A program made the position numbers and the translations under genes. The notes beneath the pieces are model-generated. The model made no database searches, was not told the DNA's origin, and was given only the letters and a program-made list of their open reading frames with translations. Below are positions 20,344 to 29,900 of a stretch of 64,000 bases of DNA, piece by piece. Source of the DNA: Sacculina carcini (lineage: Eukaryota > Arthropoda > Thecostraca > Sacculinidae); assembly GCA_916048095.2 (NCBI GenBank), contig OU696595.1, positions 1,291,795-1,355,794 on the forward strand, written 5' to 3'. Every line of letters starts with the position of its first letter. The first letter of the stretch is position 1.

Positions 20344-20937
20344 ATGGACAAGTTCCTCCTCCCGTCACTGCTGGACATTGATCCAGAATCAGCCGATGCT
20401 GAAGATGAATTGACTATGTGGCATGATAATTTTGAAGCGTTCTGCTCCGCCATAAATCCTGAGTTAAATCCAGATAAAATGTCACTACTACGGGCGCATG
20501 GGAACTGTAAACTGTACAAGATCATAAAGAACTCATAGGATTACGGTACAGCGATCACTCTTCTCAAGTCAAGGTTTGTTAAACCTAAAAGTGAAGTGTT
20601 TGCGCGATACAAACTGGTTGTATGCAAACAGACAAGTGGAGAATCCCTCGAATCATTCGTTGACAGACTCAGGAGTCATGCTGCTGATTGTATTTTTAAG
20701 GTCTATACGGCCCGACAGGCTGAGGAGCTAGCGATTCGGAACGCTTTTATTGCGGGAATGACGTCAAGCGCCATAAGACAAAGGTTGTTGGAATTTTTTT
20801 TGTTGAGCCTCACTTCAGCGATAGAACAAGCGAGAGCATTGGAGATGGCGCAGAAACAGTCAGCTTGCTATGTAGATGAATCTATGACAGCTGCTGCTGC
20901 TACGCATCGAACACGTGCTGATAAACAACAATGTTGA
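20344..20937 (+). pseudogene. Gypsy C gag
   Basis: Starts ATGGACAAGTTCC about 45 bases after the LTR fragment. Gag-like features: WHDNFEAFCSA, LRAHGNCKLYKII, VFARYKLVVCKQ, ESLESFVDRLRSHAADC and IRNAFIAGM. One stop (TAG, 20,536-20,538) splits it. The frame ends at 20,935 and the zinc-knuckle part continues in another frame. It would have formed capsids; not functional as read. Confidence 0.7.
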
Positions 20938-21577
20938 AGAAGAAGTGAGTGTTGTTTCTGATTCACAGGATTACGCCGCGGCTGCTCAGATTCAAAGGTG
21001 CTCTTTCTGTAGTAGGCCGTCTCACCCTGGATCGGTGTGTCCAGCGCGAAGGGCAGTGTGTGCCAAATGTCAGAAAATTGGTCATTACGCTCGCGTATGC
21101 AGTTCCCAAAAGAGAAGGACGTTGCAATGCTCTCTAACTTCGGCAGCGACAACTTCCACCAACGCTGGAGCCAATATAGCCGCAACGTCTTCGGTAAAGT
21201 CTGTTTTGCACAGTGTAGGTTCAACTTTGACGCCGATTAAGCTAAACAAGAATATCGAAACGGAGGCATTGGTTGACACTGGAAGCTGCAAAAGTTGTAT
21301 TCACTCCAGCATCGCAAGATCAGAGGATTTAGACATTTTTCCATCTTCAGGACGCATCTCAATGGCGTCTTTTTCACAAAATGTGGATACCAATGGTTGT
21401 TGTGTGGTTGACCTCACCATGAAAGACAAGACGTATTCTAGTGTCCAGTTTCATCTTCTTGATGACCTTTGTGCGCCGATAGTGTTAGGAAACGACTTCT
21501 TGGGACTTCACAGGAAAATCACAGTGGAATTCAGTGGTCGAGAACCGCCTCTCCGAATGTCCCCGAATGTTGTGGGG
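20915..21577 (+). pseudogene. Gypsy C nucleocapsid and protease
   Basis: Open frame with a CCHC knuckle CAKCQKIGHYARVC preceded by a CSFC…CP element, then a protease with EALVDTGSCKSCIH (D-T-G active site) and IVLGNDFLGLH near its end. It is cut at about 21,577, where hAT-like MITE sequence starts, so RT and integrase are absent. Gypsy C 3' material at 55,270-55,776 may belong to the same family. Confidence 0.75.
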
Positions 21578-21699
21578 CCCCGTTGCTTCACATATTATGT
21601 GATTATGTCTAGTAAATACATTCATTATTTGATGATATATTTATAATGGGGGCCCAAGTGCTGCCTTTGGGGGGCCCATAATTCCTCCCAACTGCTCTG
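21578..21699. repeat. hAT-like MITE, partial
   Basis: GAATGTTGTGGGGCCCC through AACTGCTCTG matches the MITE at 55,785-55,971 including its right terminus. The left terminus is lost or badly diverged. The flank on the right (ATCCCTCAGCTACTAAGC) is the same as at 55,972. Confidence 0.6.
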
Positions 21700-22320
21700 A
21701 ATCCCTCAGCTACTAAGCTGATTCATTGTTTCATCTTTTCAAGAATAAACTACTGTAATTCTTTATATTTTCATGTGCCTCGCTCCTCTCTGAAAATCAT
21801 GCAACATGTCATTAAAAATTGTGTCGTTTCGTGTTTTCTACTTCCCAATTTTGCCATACCTCACCCTATCTCTACAAACTTCAAAGGCTCCCGATCGTCC
21901 CTTGCATCCACTTAAAAATTTGATGTCTTGTTTATAAACTTTTGCATGACCCCGGTAACTCAAGTACCTTTCGAAGCTTCTTACACTCTCTAATAACATT
22001 CTTTCCCGTCATCCACTTCCTTTATTCTGTCCAAGAGCAGTCAATGAACCGACCTGGTCTAGTAAATCCTTCCCTTTCTATGCTCCACGCTTGTACAACT
22101 CTCTTCCCTCCCATGTTATCTCCTCCACATCCTTCTCAACGTTTTCCTCTTCTCTGCGCAATCATCTCTTTGATAAATCTTTTGATCATGACTCTCACTC
22201 TCTTACTCCTTACGCTTCGCTCTGAGCCATCATACCGTACCCGTCTCGCTTGATATATTTACTAGTAGTTGTTTGCTCTCTCTGCTTTCTTCTTACTGTC
22301 ATGTTTCAATTTTGCTGACA
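21700..22320 (+). pseudogene. CR1/L2-like LINE 3' fragment
   Basis: Encodes FSRINYCNSLYFHVPR, then frame-broken pieces ending in WSSKSFPFYAPRLYNSLP and LRNHLFDKSFDHDSHS, the C-terminal part of a CR1/L2-like ORF2. It is 5'-truncated and has stops. The paralogue at 55,980-56,590 shares the same breakpoints. Confidence 0.72.
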
Positions 22321-22324
22321 CACT

Positions 22325-22530
22325 GTGTACTGTGACACACGACTTGCTATGTCCTATACTGTAACACATTACTTGCTATGTCCTATACTTTGACACATGA
22401 CTTGCTATGTCCTATACTGTATCACATGACTTGCTATGTCCTATACTGTAACACATGACTTGCTATGTCCTATACTGTAACACATGACTTGCTATGTCCT
22501 ATACTGTAACACATGACTTGCTATGTCCTA
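22325..22530. repeat. 29-bp tandem repeat, ~7 units
   Basis: Unit ACTTGCTATGTCCTATACTG plus TAACACATG. Seven units here against ten at 56,600-56,895, so copy number changed after the duplication. Confidence 0.93.
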
Positions 22531-22700
22531 TAATTTGATGGCGGACGCCGGTATTACAGCCCAAAGCTCCATGATGAGAAAAGTGCTTGCAAAATTGCCG
22601 GTATCACATTTTCGCATGGTAAAAGACCAGGTCACAGCAAGTTCTCTCTCGACTGACTGCTTCCCCAAATCTGCAATCAGCTGAAGCTGCGTCTCCAGCT
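22531..22700 (+). pseudogene. possible gypsy gag scrap
   Basis: Encodes ITAQSSMMRKVLAKLP and SHFRMVKDQVTASSL, in the style of a gypsy gag, in a short frame without a clear start. Paralogue at 56,896-57,080. The assignment is tentative. Confidence 0.3.
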
Positions 22701-23331
22701 CACTTCAGCTGAGCTTCAATCAACAAATAACAAATTGTATTCGGTATAGAGCACGCATTCAGCCACAAGTGCAAAAAATTACAACAGAAAGAAACAAATT
22801 AGCAAGTTGTAATATAATTCAAAACATAAAATTTGTATTTACAGACCGGCATGACCACACCATCACACGCACCTGCAAGAACCTGCACAACACGACCAAA
22901 CCTCGAACACGACTTCCGAACACTTCCACACTGACACTGTAACAATACACAATCACACAAATAATGTTGAAGGAAAACACAGGCAGAAACAGTGAAAGAA
23001 GATGGTAGGATGGTAGAAGAATGGAACGGTCAAAAGAGCCTGCTTAGTCGCCGACCACTCGACTTACTGTCGCTACTGGAGCTACGTGATTGCTATTAGC
23101 AAGGTTCACGGATGATGTGTGTGGTTATTAAGCACCATTATTCAACCCTGTCCCTCTTACAGTGAAAAACAAATAGCGTTTGAATAAGAAACAGCACAAT
23201 CTGAATAGCATGTCGTATGCCGTACGCATGTCGGACCATATGAAAAACATTGAAAAAGTCAGTCAAGGAAGTGAGATGCGAAAATATTCCAACAACTATA
23301 ATAACCACATTTTAACTAATTTATTCATTTG
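22701..23331. other. unassigned stretch
   Basis: No frame, repeat unit or element border recognised. It lies between the gag scrap and the target-site duplication of Gypsy D, and may be older host or degraded element DNA. Confidence 0.5.
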
Positions 23332-23336
23332 AAATG

Positions 23337-23811
23337 TGTAGAGTAAATAGAGATGTATTCAATGAAGATGATGACGACAATGAAATGATGACACTGAAAT
23401 GCACTCTAGAAAACAAAACTTATAATAAACAATAAACACTTTGTGGCCTCGCACCAACCACAATTACAAATACACCACCAACACACGAACACCACCAACA
23501 CTCACAACGCTCAAAACCAGACTGCTTGTAGCTCGCTTCAGCCACACGCACAGGCGTCACAGGTCACAATGTCAAAGTACACCGACCAATCAGCACACAG
23601 TACTCGAGTCACGTGACAAGCCAAGTCACATGAACACGCATACGCACACGCAGACATATACACGCACATACACGGTAACTCGCATTCATGGAAAAGAGCA
23701 GGCACACCATTCGCGCACTTGAGCATACACATACATACAGACATACAAACACACCTACGCGGTTACACGATTTCATCACACTGTACATACACAATACGAA
23801 TACCTATTACA
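23337..23811 (-). repeat. Gypsy D 3' LTR
   Basis: Minus-strand start TGTAATAGGTATTCG, end CTCTACA, 475 bp. It is preceded on the minus strand by ATGGGGGCA (23,820-23,812), the probable polypurine tract. It contains many CA/GT-rich stretches (23,630-23,760). Confidence 0.93.
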
Positions 23812-23910
23812 TGCCCCCATGGTGTTCACACCAATCAAATACAATACATAATCGAACCAATACAGCGGCAACAAAAACCTACACATGATACAGGCAATCA
23901 ATAATTAAAA

Positions 23911-25360
23911 CTAGTGCATAACATAGTCACGGTGCCAGGCAGGAGCTCTTCTCTGTCGCGTAAGGCGGCTGTGACTCACCGATTCACTGGCTTCTGCAGA
24001 CACAGCATCACCGTCGTCGCCGCTACGAGGTCTGAGGTCGCACACGTGACGCAACATGCCGTCCACCTCGACCACCTGGTCAGACGCCACCGCCGTAACA
24101 CGACCCTCGACAGACGGTTGAGTGCACCTCGTACCACTGTTGCGCACCCACACTGGATCACCGGTGTCAAATGCATCAGTTGTCTGACGCGGCGTCATAC
24201 ACGCTCCCTGTTCGCCCACAATATCACGCCATTGATAGTTGTACAGTACGTGTGCAGGCGTTCCCTTGCGGTCACTGAAAGGACTCGTATTATACAGATG
24301 CACAGCTTCACCGATGGAACAGTTCTTGCGAGCAGCAATCACCTTCACTGTGCGGTGATTCCTTTCTATAATACCATTGCCACTGGGTCTGTACGCCGCT
24401 CGAAATCGCACCTCTATACTCCACTTTGCTGCAAATGCTAGAAACTGCTGACTTCTGAATATAGTCGCATTGTCACACAATAGCTGAGTGGGGAAACCTC
24501 GCTCAAGGAACATCTCTTCAAGGTGTCTCGTGATATTATCAGAGTCTGATCGCCTCAGCAATCGCCACAAAGAAAATCTTGATGGTCCACAGTCAATCAC
24601 GGACAGATATTCTTGACCTTGAAAGTGTGTGACGTCTATAGCGAGTCTGTGCCATGTCTCTTCAACTGATAACTCACCTCTTGGCCATTTTCGAGGGGCA
24701 GGATCGATTGATTGGCAAGTGTTACAACTCGCCACCACGTTTTTCACTTGTCTTCTGGATATCGGAGAAGACCACTCCCTCCGCGCAAAAAATAGTGTTC
24801 TCCGCACGCCAGGATGTCCGGCACGCTCGTGAATTTTGCGTATGTTCACCGTGTCATCACGTGGTACAACGGTTGCCGCGGCAGAAGCATTTTCAGTCAG
24901 CCATTTCTGCGGCACACGAGTCAGCAAATCGACCCGGTTTTTCTTTGATGGTACCAGCTCCACATCAATTATCAATTCATGTTCGTCGGCTAATTGTTTT
25001 ACTATGTTTAATCTTCGACGAATCAACAGCTCGTTCTGTGCCTTGGTGCGCACCCGCGTCCTACCGCTCAAAATGTCGCTAATCCATCGACACACTGTGA
25101 CAGAGTCGGATTTGATCAAGAGGTTGGTCATATTCCAGCTCACCGCCATATTGATCCCGCGAATTGCAGCGTCCAATTCCGCCATATTTCTGTGAGCTGT
25201 CTTGTCTGATCTCAACCACGAGGCGTCTTCAACAATATCTCCGTCGACTTCGAGCATAACTCCGAGTGCCAAAGAGCTCGCGTCGGTCCATATTGTTGCC
25301 TTTTTTTAGTTGACACTCCAGTGGCCTCCCACAGGATCTACTTGCCGCACAGTCTCTGAC
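23911..25360 (-). pseudogene. Gypsy D RNase H and integrase
   Basis: Minus strand. RNase H opens with IWTDASSLALGVMLE and continues NMAELDAAIRGINMA and LLIKSDSVTVCRWI. Integrase: HERAGHPGVRRT with CNTCQSID (HHCC zinc site), then AIDVTHFQG, LLCDNATIFRS and SGNGIIERNHR (D, D, E). The tail has WVRNSGTRC and RQRRAPAWHRDYV. Open over 453 codons (25,272-23,911) and extendable upstream through DPVGGHWSVN, where a TAA at about 25,310 interrupts. The upstream edge at 25,360 is the LINE insertion point, not a gene start. It would insert the element DNA. Confidence 0.88.
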
Positions 25361-25863
25361 TAACCCTCGCTGAGTGTGCACGTGTTTTCCGTCGCTCGTT
25401 CGCGCCCGGCTGTCTACGCTTCGCTGACGCTCACCGACTACAGATCCTGCTTTCTGCTAACGCTGAGTGTTCATTGAGTTATATTTCAGTTGTTTTATTA
25501 TTATATTTGATTTAGCGTTATTTTGATTTTTCATTACTCTTTTTGTTCATTGATAATATTTGCCTTTTAAAAGGCGGATATTTTCTTCTTGCGAGCTCAT
25601 TCATTTACTTTTAAGACTGTTTAAGACTTTTAAGTCAATTAATCTTTTTTTTATTTCAGGTTATATATTTGAATTTTTATATTTTGTTTCTGAATGTGAT
25701 TGAGAATCAGGGTTCGCAGCCATAGTTGCTTTGCAATCTTCCTGCTGAATTCTCTCATCACATTCTTTTTCGTCACTTTTCAGTTCAGTTTGTATATTAT
25801 TTAATTTAACTTTGTCTATAAATATAAGTGTTGTTCATTGATATATGTATTATTTTCTGTCTC

Positions 25864-26522
25864 ATGTCTGTTTTGTTGATGTGGCGGGCCGAAAATTGTA
25901 GCCCCGCCCCGACGGCTAACGGCCGGTTTTCCCGTTTCCCGTCAGCGCCCAGCTCTTTCCTCGCACTGAGGTGCCAACTAATTCTGTGTTGCTCTCATAC
26001 TCTGTCTTTGTGGTCGCCCATTGGACATTTTGCCTTACGATATGTGTTTAACAATGAGCTCTCAATAAATTGTTCTCACATGTGTTTTCTAGTGTTTTTC
26101 TTGTGTGTGTATTTGTGTGTATGTTTGCTTTGTATTGTGTGTGTTGTATGCTTGTTTTTTGTTGTGAAATTTCGTATGCATGTGTTATGTGTTGTGTTTT
26201 TGTGTTCGCATGCGTCGTGCATTATGTGTTTATTTGTATGTCTGCTTTGCGTTGTGTGTGTGCCTTCTCACACCGTGGATTTGTCGTTTCTACTGATGAT
26301 GTGTGGCGATGTTGAAATGAATCCCGGTCCTGCTCGACCACAAAAACGATTTTCAAATATACTTTTCGCCAACATCAGGGGCTTGTATAAGAACATCAGA
26401 GATTTGACAGCAGCCAGTCGCTCCAAGGACATCGTTATCTGTGCCGAAACGCTTGTGTCCGATTATCGGGACCAATCTGAGCTCTTGATGCCAGGTTTCA
26501 GCCCAAACGCCACAAGCCATTG
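25864..26522 (+). CDS. leader, 2A-like peptide and endonuclease start
   Basis: From the ATG at 25,864 (MSVLLMWRAEN) the frame runs to a stop at 26,523-26,525. Residues 1-70 are mixed; about 72-150 are strongly hydrophobic and cysteine-rich (MCFLVFFLCVYLCVCLLC and similar), like one or more membrane segments or signal anchors, from a TG-rich DNA stretch. The 2A-like motif GDVEMNPGP follows (26,305-26,331). After it come ILFANIRGLYKNI and IVICAETLVSD, the start of an APE endonuclease. The endonuclease then continues in the frame of 26,520, so about one base was lost or gained near 26,500. Expected outcome: two products, leader and enzyme. Confidence 0.75.
26305..26331 (+). other. 2A-like ribosome-skipping motif
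   Basis: Codes for GDVEMNPGP, matching the 2A consensus D-x-E-x-N-P-G-P, preceded by LSFLLMMC. In this class the ribosome fails to form the Gly-Pro bond, so upstream and downstream proteins separate without a protease. 2A-like motifs are known at the N-terminal side of ORF2 in several APE-type LINE groups; the position here agrees. Function is inferred, not shown. Confidence 0.9.
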
Positions 26523-29144
26523 CTAATCAAACGTGACTCAAAAAACAGGCGGCGTGGCATGGCAGTGTACGTACGCAAAGGCTTTTCAGCAACGAGAATT
26601 ACAGCTCACGACTGCACTTGTCATGAATTTATGCTGCTGCGTGTCAACACCGCCTTGATGAATTTTTACATCTTTGGAGCCTACCGAAATCCAGACAGTA
26701 ACGACTCTATCTACGAATGTCTGTTGTCAGCCATGTCAACAATTCAGGAGAAGGACACCAAGTCAGCATTTGTATTTGTGGGAGACATGAACGCCCATCA
26801 CCGTGAGTGGCTCTTGTCGACATCTCCTACAGACGCTCATGGTAGAGCAGCATATGATTTCTGCAACATTTCTGGCTGCTCCCAAATGGTGTCCGGTCCC
26901 ACACATCAAGCGGGAAACTGTTTGGACTTGGTTATGACAGACGTCTCAGATATCGTGAGTGTAAGCGTGGAAGCTCCAATAGGAAGTTCAGATCACTCGT
27001 CGCTGTCCGTGAAGTTGACATTGAGACAGAAGGTTTCTCCTTACACGATTTCAAGGCTCGTGCACATGAAGAACAATGTTGACTGGGTGAAGGTGAATGA
27101 TGAATTGAAAGCAATTAAAGTTTCAAATCTGCAGCAGAAGGAATGCCCCATCGATGCATTGAACAAATACATTACCGATGTCATCTCAAGGAGAGTGCCT
27201 ACTAAAAAACTACGTTTTCGCTCTGATGACAAAGCCTGGTTCACCAACGAATGTCGCAGCGCTCGTGAATCCAAGCAGGAGGCTTACCACAAGTGGCTCC
27301 AATCACGCTCAGCCGATTCATGGAATGTCTACACTGAGGCCAGACGGCATGCTGAGCATGTGTATTCAGAAGCGGAAACACGTCACTCAAAGAAACTTGC
27401 TGAAAAGCTAACATCTGCCAATGACGCCCACAAATGGTGGTCAACGTTGAAATCGTCAGTGTTTGGACATGACCTGTCTGTCCCTCCTTTATTTTCAGCG
27501 AACGGTGAGCTCAAAATCAACCCAACAGAGAAGGCAGAGTTGCTTATGGATTACTTCAATACCAAGCAATGTCAAGGGTCCATTCCGTCTGACGATTCAT
27601 CTGTCCTCGCCCCGAAAATCAAAGGCATTGCCTTCCGATCAAGAGAAGTGGCGAATCTCATGAAAGACCTTGATGCCCACGGAGGAACAGACCCTCTGAA
27701 TATGTTTCCGCTATTTTTCAAGAACACGGCAGATACTCTAGCTCCGAAGCTCAGTGCTCTTTTCAGGCGCTTGATGAAGACTGGTTCGTTTCCATCATGT
27801 TGGCGGGTTGCGAATATCACGCCCATACCAAAAGGAACCAATTCAGCTGATGTTGCAAACTACCGGCCAATATCAATTACGCCGATTCTGTCCAAAATAT
27901 TCGAGCACTTGATATCTTCCAGACTGTCCAAGTACCTGGAGAGCAACAATCTGCTGTCGGAAAATCAATTTGCATACCGCAAAAAACTCAGCACGACTGA
28001 CGCTCTGCTTACTATCACGCATGAGCTCCAGCAAGTGCTAGACAAAGGCAGTGAAGCCTGGATTGTGCAGTTGGATTTATCGGCAGCATTTGACCGTGTG
28101 AGCCACCAGGGCTTGTTGCAAAAACTGAGAAAGATTGGAGTCGGCGGCCGTTTGCTAAGTGTTTTGCATCAATTTCTATCCAATCGCGTACAACGTGTTG
28201 CCATCGATGGAGCATACAGTGGCTGGCAGAGCATTGCGTCCGGTGTCCCGCAGGGAAGTGTGTTGGGTCCTATTTTGTTCAACATTTACACCGCTGACCT
28301 GTACACAACCACACGCAGCCCTGTATATGGATATGCTGATGATATCACCTTGATGGCTGTAATTTCATCTCCTTCGGACAGACCACAGGTACGTCAAACG
28401 GTCAACGACGATCTCAGCAGCGTCCTGAAGTGGTGTGAGAGGTGGAATATGATGCTGAACACTTCGAAATCTAAATGCTTGTTGGTTTCTAGGTCACGTA
28501 CCGTTCAGCCTTCACATGGAGCTATCCTCATAAATGACGCCCAACTCAACGTGTGTGATGAGCTCAAAATATTGGGAGTACATGTAGACTCAAAGCTCAC
28601 GTTTGAGAGTCACATTCGGAAGCTAGTTTGTTCGGCATCGCGGAAACTGGGAATTATAAGAAAGGCATATCGGATGTTCGGTAGCAGCACAATCTCAAAA
28701 AGTTGTTTTCGCTGTTTCATTTTGCCAATTCTGGAGTACTGCGCCCCCGTGTGGTCTTCTGCTGCGGATTGTCACCTCAATCTCATCAACAGAGTTGTTA
28801 GAACTTGCAAGTTCCTCTGTGGTGACTTGGTTCTTGGTGATCTTTGCCATCGTCGAAAGGTCAGCAGTGTGTGCATGCTGTACAAGATCAAGCACAACGA
28901 CCATCATCCGATGAGCAAGTCAATTCCTGATGATTTCGTGGCAGCAAGAAGCACACGGTTTACATCCAAACAGCATTTCCAGTGCATGGCTCCAATTCGT
29001 TGTCGTACAAAACAATTCCAACGTTGCTTTCTTCCGGCCACTGTGTCTACTTGGAACACGTTGAAGGAGGAGGCTTTCTTGCAGAGCAATTTGAACAAAT
29101 TCAAGGCCAAAGTAAATGAAATGCTACTGAAAGAGCGGAATTGA
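26520..29144 (+). CDS. LINE ORF2: endonuclease and reverse transcriptase
   Basis: 874 open codons. Endonuclease: MAVYVRKGFSA, FGAYRNPDSND, FVGDMNAHHREW, TDVSDIVSVSV and GSSDHSSLSV (the SDH catalytic motif). RT: WRVANITPIPKG, YRPISITPILSKIFE, QLDLSAAFDRVSH, SGVPQGSVLGPILFN and VYGYADDITLMA (catalytic pair). The C-terminal part contains ILEYCAPVWSS and VVRTCKFLCGD. No zinc finger is evident at the end. The first codon shown is a frameshift point; the natural N-terminus lies after the 2A motif at 26,329. Apart from that shift the enzyme looks complete. Confidence 0.88.
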   Translation: MLIKRDSKNRRRGMAVYVRKGFSATRITAHDCTCHEFMLLRVNTALMNFYIFGAYRNPDSNDSIYECLLSAMSTIQEKDTKSAFVFVGDMNAHHREWLLSTSPTDAHGRAAYDFCNISGCSQMVSGPTHQAGNCLDLVMTDVSDIVSVSVEAPIGSSDHSSLSVKLTLRQKVSPYTISRLVHMKNNVDWVKVNDELKAIKVSNLQQKECPIDALNKYITDVISRRVPTKKLRFRSDDKAWFTNECRSARESKQEAYHKWLQSRSADSWNVYTEARRHAEHVYSEAETRHSKKLAEKLTSANDAHKWWSTLKSSVFGHDLSVPPLFSANGELKINPTEKAELLMDYFNTKQCQGSIPSDDSSVLAPKIKGIAFRSREVANLMKDLDAHGGTDPLNMFPLFFKNTADTLAPKLSALFRRLMKTGSFPSCWRVANITPIPKGTNSADVANYRPISITPILSKIFEHLISSRLSKYLESNNLLSENQFAYRKKLSTTDALLTITHELQQVLDKGSEAWIVQLDLSAAFDRVSHQGLLQKLRKIGVGGRLLSVLHQFLSNRVQRVAIDGAYSGWQSIASGVPQGSVLGPILFNIYTADLYTTTRSPVYGYADDITLMAVISSPSDRPQVRQTVNDDLSSVLKWCERWNMMLNTSKSKCLLVSRSRTVQPSHGAILINDAQLNVCDELKILGVHVDSKLTFESHIRKLVCSASRKLGIIRKAYRMFGSSTISKSCFRCFILPILEYCAPVWSSAADCHLNLINRVVRTCKFLCGDLVLGDLCHRRKVSSVCMLYKIKHNDHHPMSKSIPDDFVAARSTRFTSKQHFQCMAPIRCRTKQFQRCFLPATVSTWNTLKEEAFLQSNLNKFKAKVNEMLLKERN

Positions 29145-29900
29145 CTGTTGAGTCTTATTAATTGTATATTTATTCATATTTATTGTTATTTATTCATGCT
29201 TATTGTTATTTATTTTCTATTTATTTATATTTATTCCTATTTTACTCTCTATTTATTACTATTTATCATTGGTTGTTGTTATTTATTAAATTATACTTTT
29301 ACTCAGTGTTGGCTGTTGTTGTTTATTGAATCATATTTATTGTTGTTGCTGTTTATTGAGTCATATTTATTGTTGTTGTTGTTTATTGAATCATATTTAT
29401 TGTTGTTTCTGTTTATTGAATCATATTTATTGTTGTTGTTGTTTATTGAATCATATTTATTGGTGTTATTGTTTATTGAATCATATTTATTTGTGTTGTT
29501 GTTACTTATTGAATCATATTTATATTTATTGTTGGATGTTTCTTTTTTGAATCATATGTATTGTTCTTGATTGTTATTTATTACTTATTTATTAATATTT
29601 ATTCTTATTTATTGATGGCTGTTTTTTAATGTATCACATATTTATTGTTGATTGTTATTATTTATTGAGGAACGTGGGCGGAGTGACATTATGGATTGTT
29701 ATCGGATGATGGTTTATTATTTATTGTTATTTATTTATTATTTTCTTTCCAACTCTCTTTCTAGACTTATTTCTCTTCGAACTCTCTTTCTGTCTTAATC
29801 TTTTGGGCGCTTCCGGTACATGGGGCCACCTTAGGGTGGTAATAGTGCTTGCACTCTTCCCATGCTACTGGATTTGCCTGTAATTAATAATAATAATAAC
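29145..29900 (+). repeat. LINE 3' region with ~28-bp tandem array and (TAA)n tail
   Basis: 29,310-29,560 holds about eight units near TTATTGAATCATATTTATTG plus TTGTTGTTG. Then a unique block (GGGCGCTTCCGGTACATGGG, about 29,805-29,826) and the tail TAATTAATAATAATAATAA. A short frame of repeated NHIYCC residues here is only the array translated. Confidence 0.85.

Larger units (their letters stand above)
25361..29900 (+). mobile_element. 2A-bearing APE-type LINE nested in Gypsy D
   Basis: Borders are set by the interrupted gypsy protein: gypsy coding runs up to 29,901 (DMLAFIDKQ) and resumes before 25,360 (ETVRQVDPVGGHW). The LINE starts about TAACCCTCGCTGAG and ends in (TAA)n. The target-site duplication is at most two or three bases. 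The 5' region (25,361-25,863) has no clear ORF1. One frameshift splits ORF2. The 3' region holds a tandem array and a conserved end also found at 13,470 and 47,074. RT motifs fit the CR1/Rex1-like or I-like range; I cannot choose between them. Confidence 0.87.

Noticed and set aside
23441-23888. Short frames in the Gypsy D LTRs (also 32,214-32,495)
   Set aside because: Rich in T, H and N residues from CA-repeat DNA, present in both LTRs only because the LTRs are copies.
26070-26315. Alternative 81-codon frame overlapping the 2A leader
   Set aside because: It is a shifted reading of the same TG-rich DNA and ends before the 2A motif without any recognised feature.
29148-29570. 140-codon frame with repeated LLFIESYLLL residues
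   Set aside because: It is the 3' untranslated tandem array of the 2A LINE read as protein.
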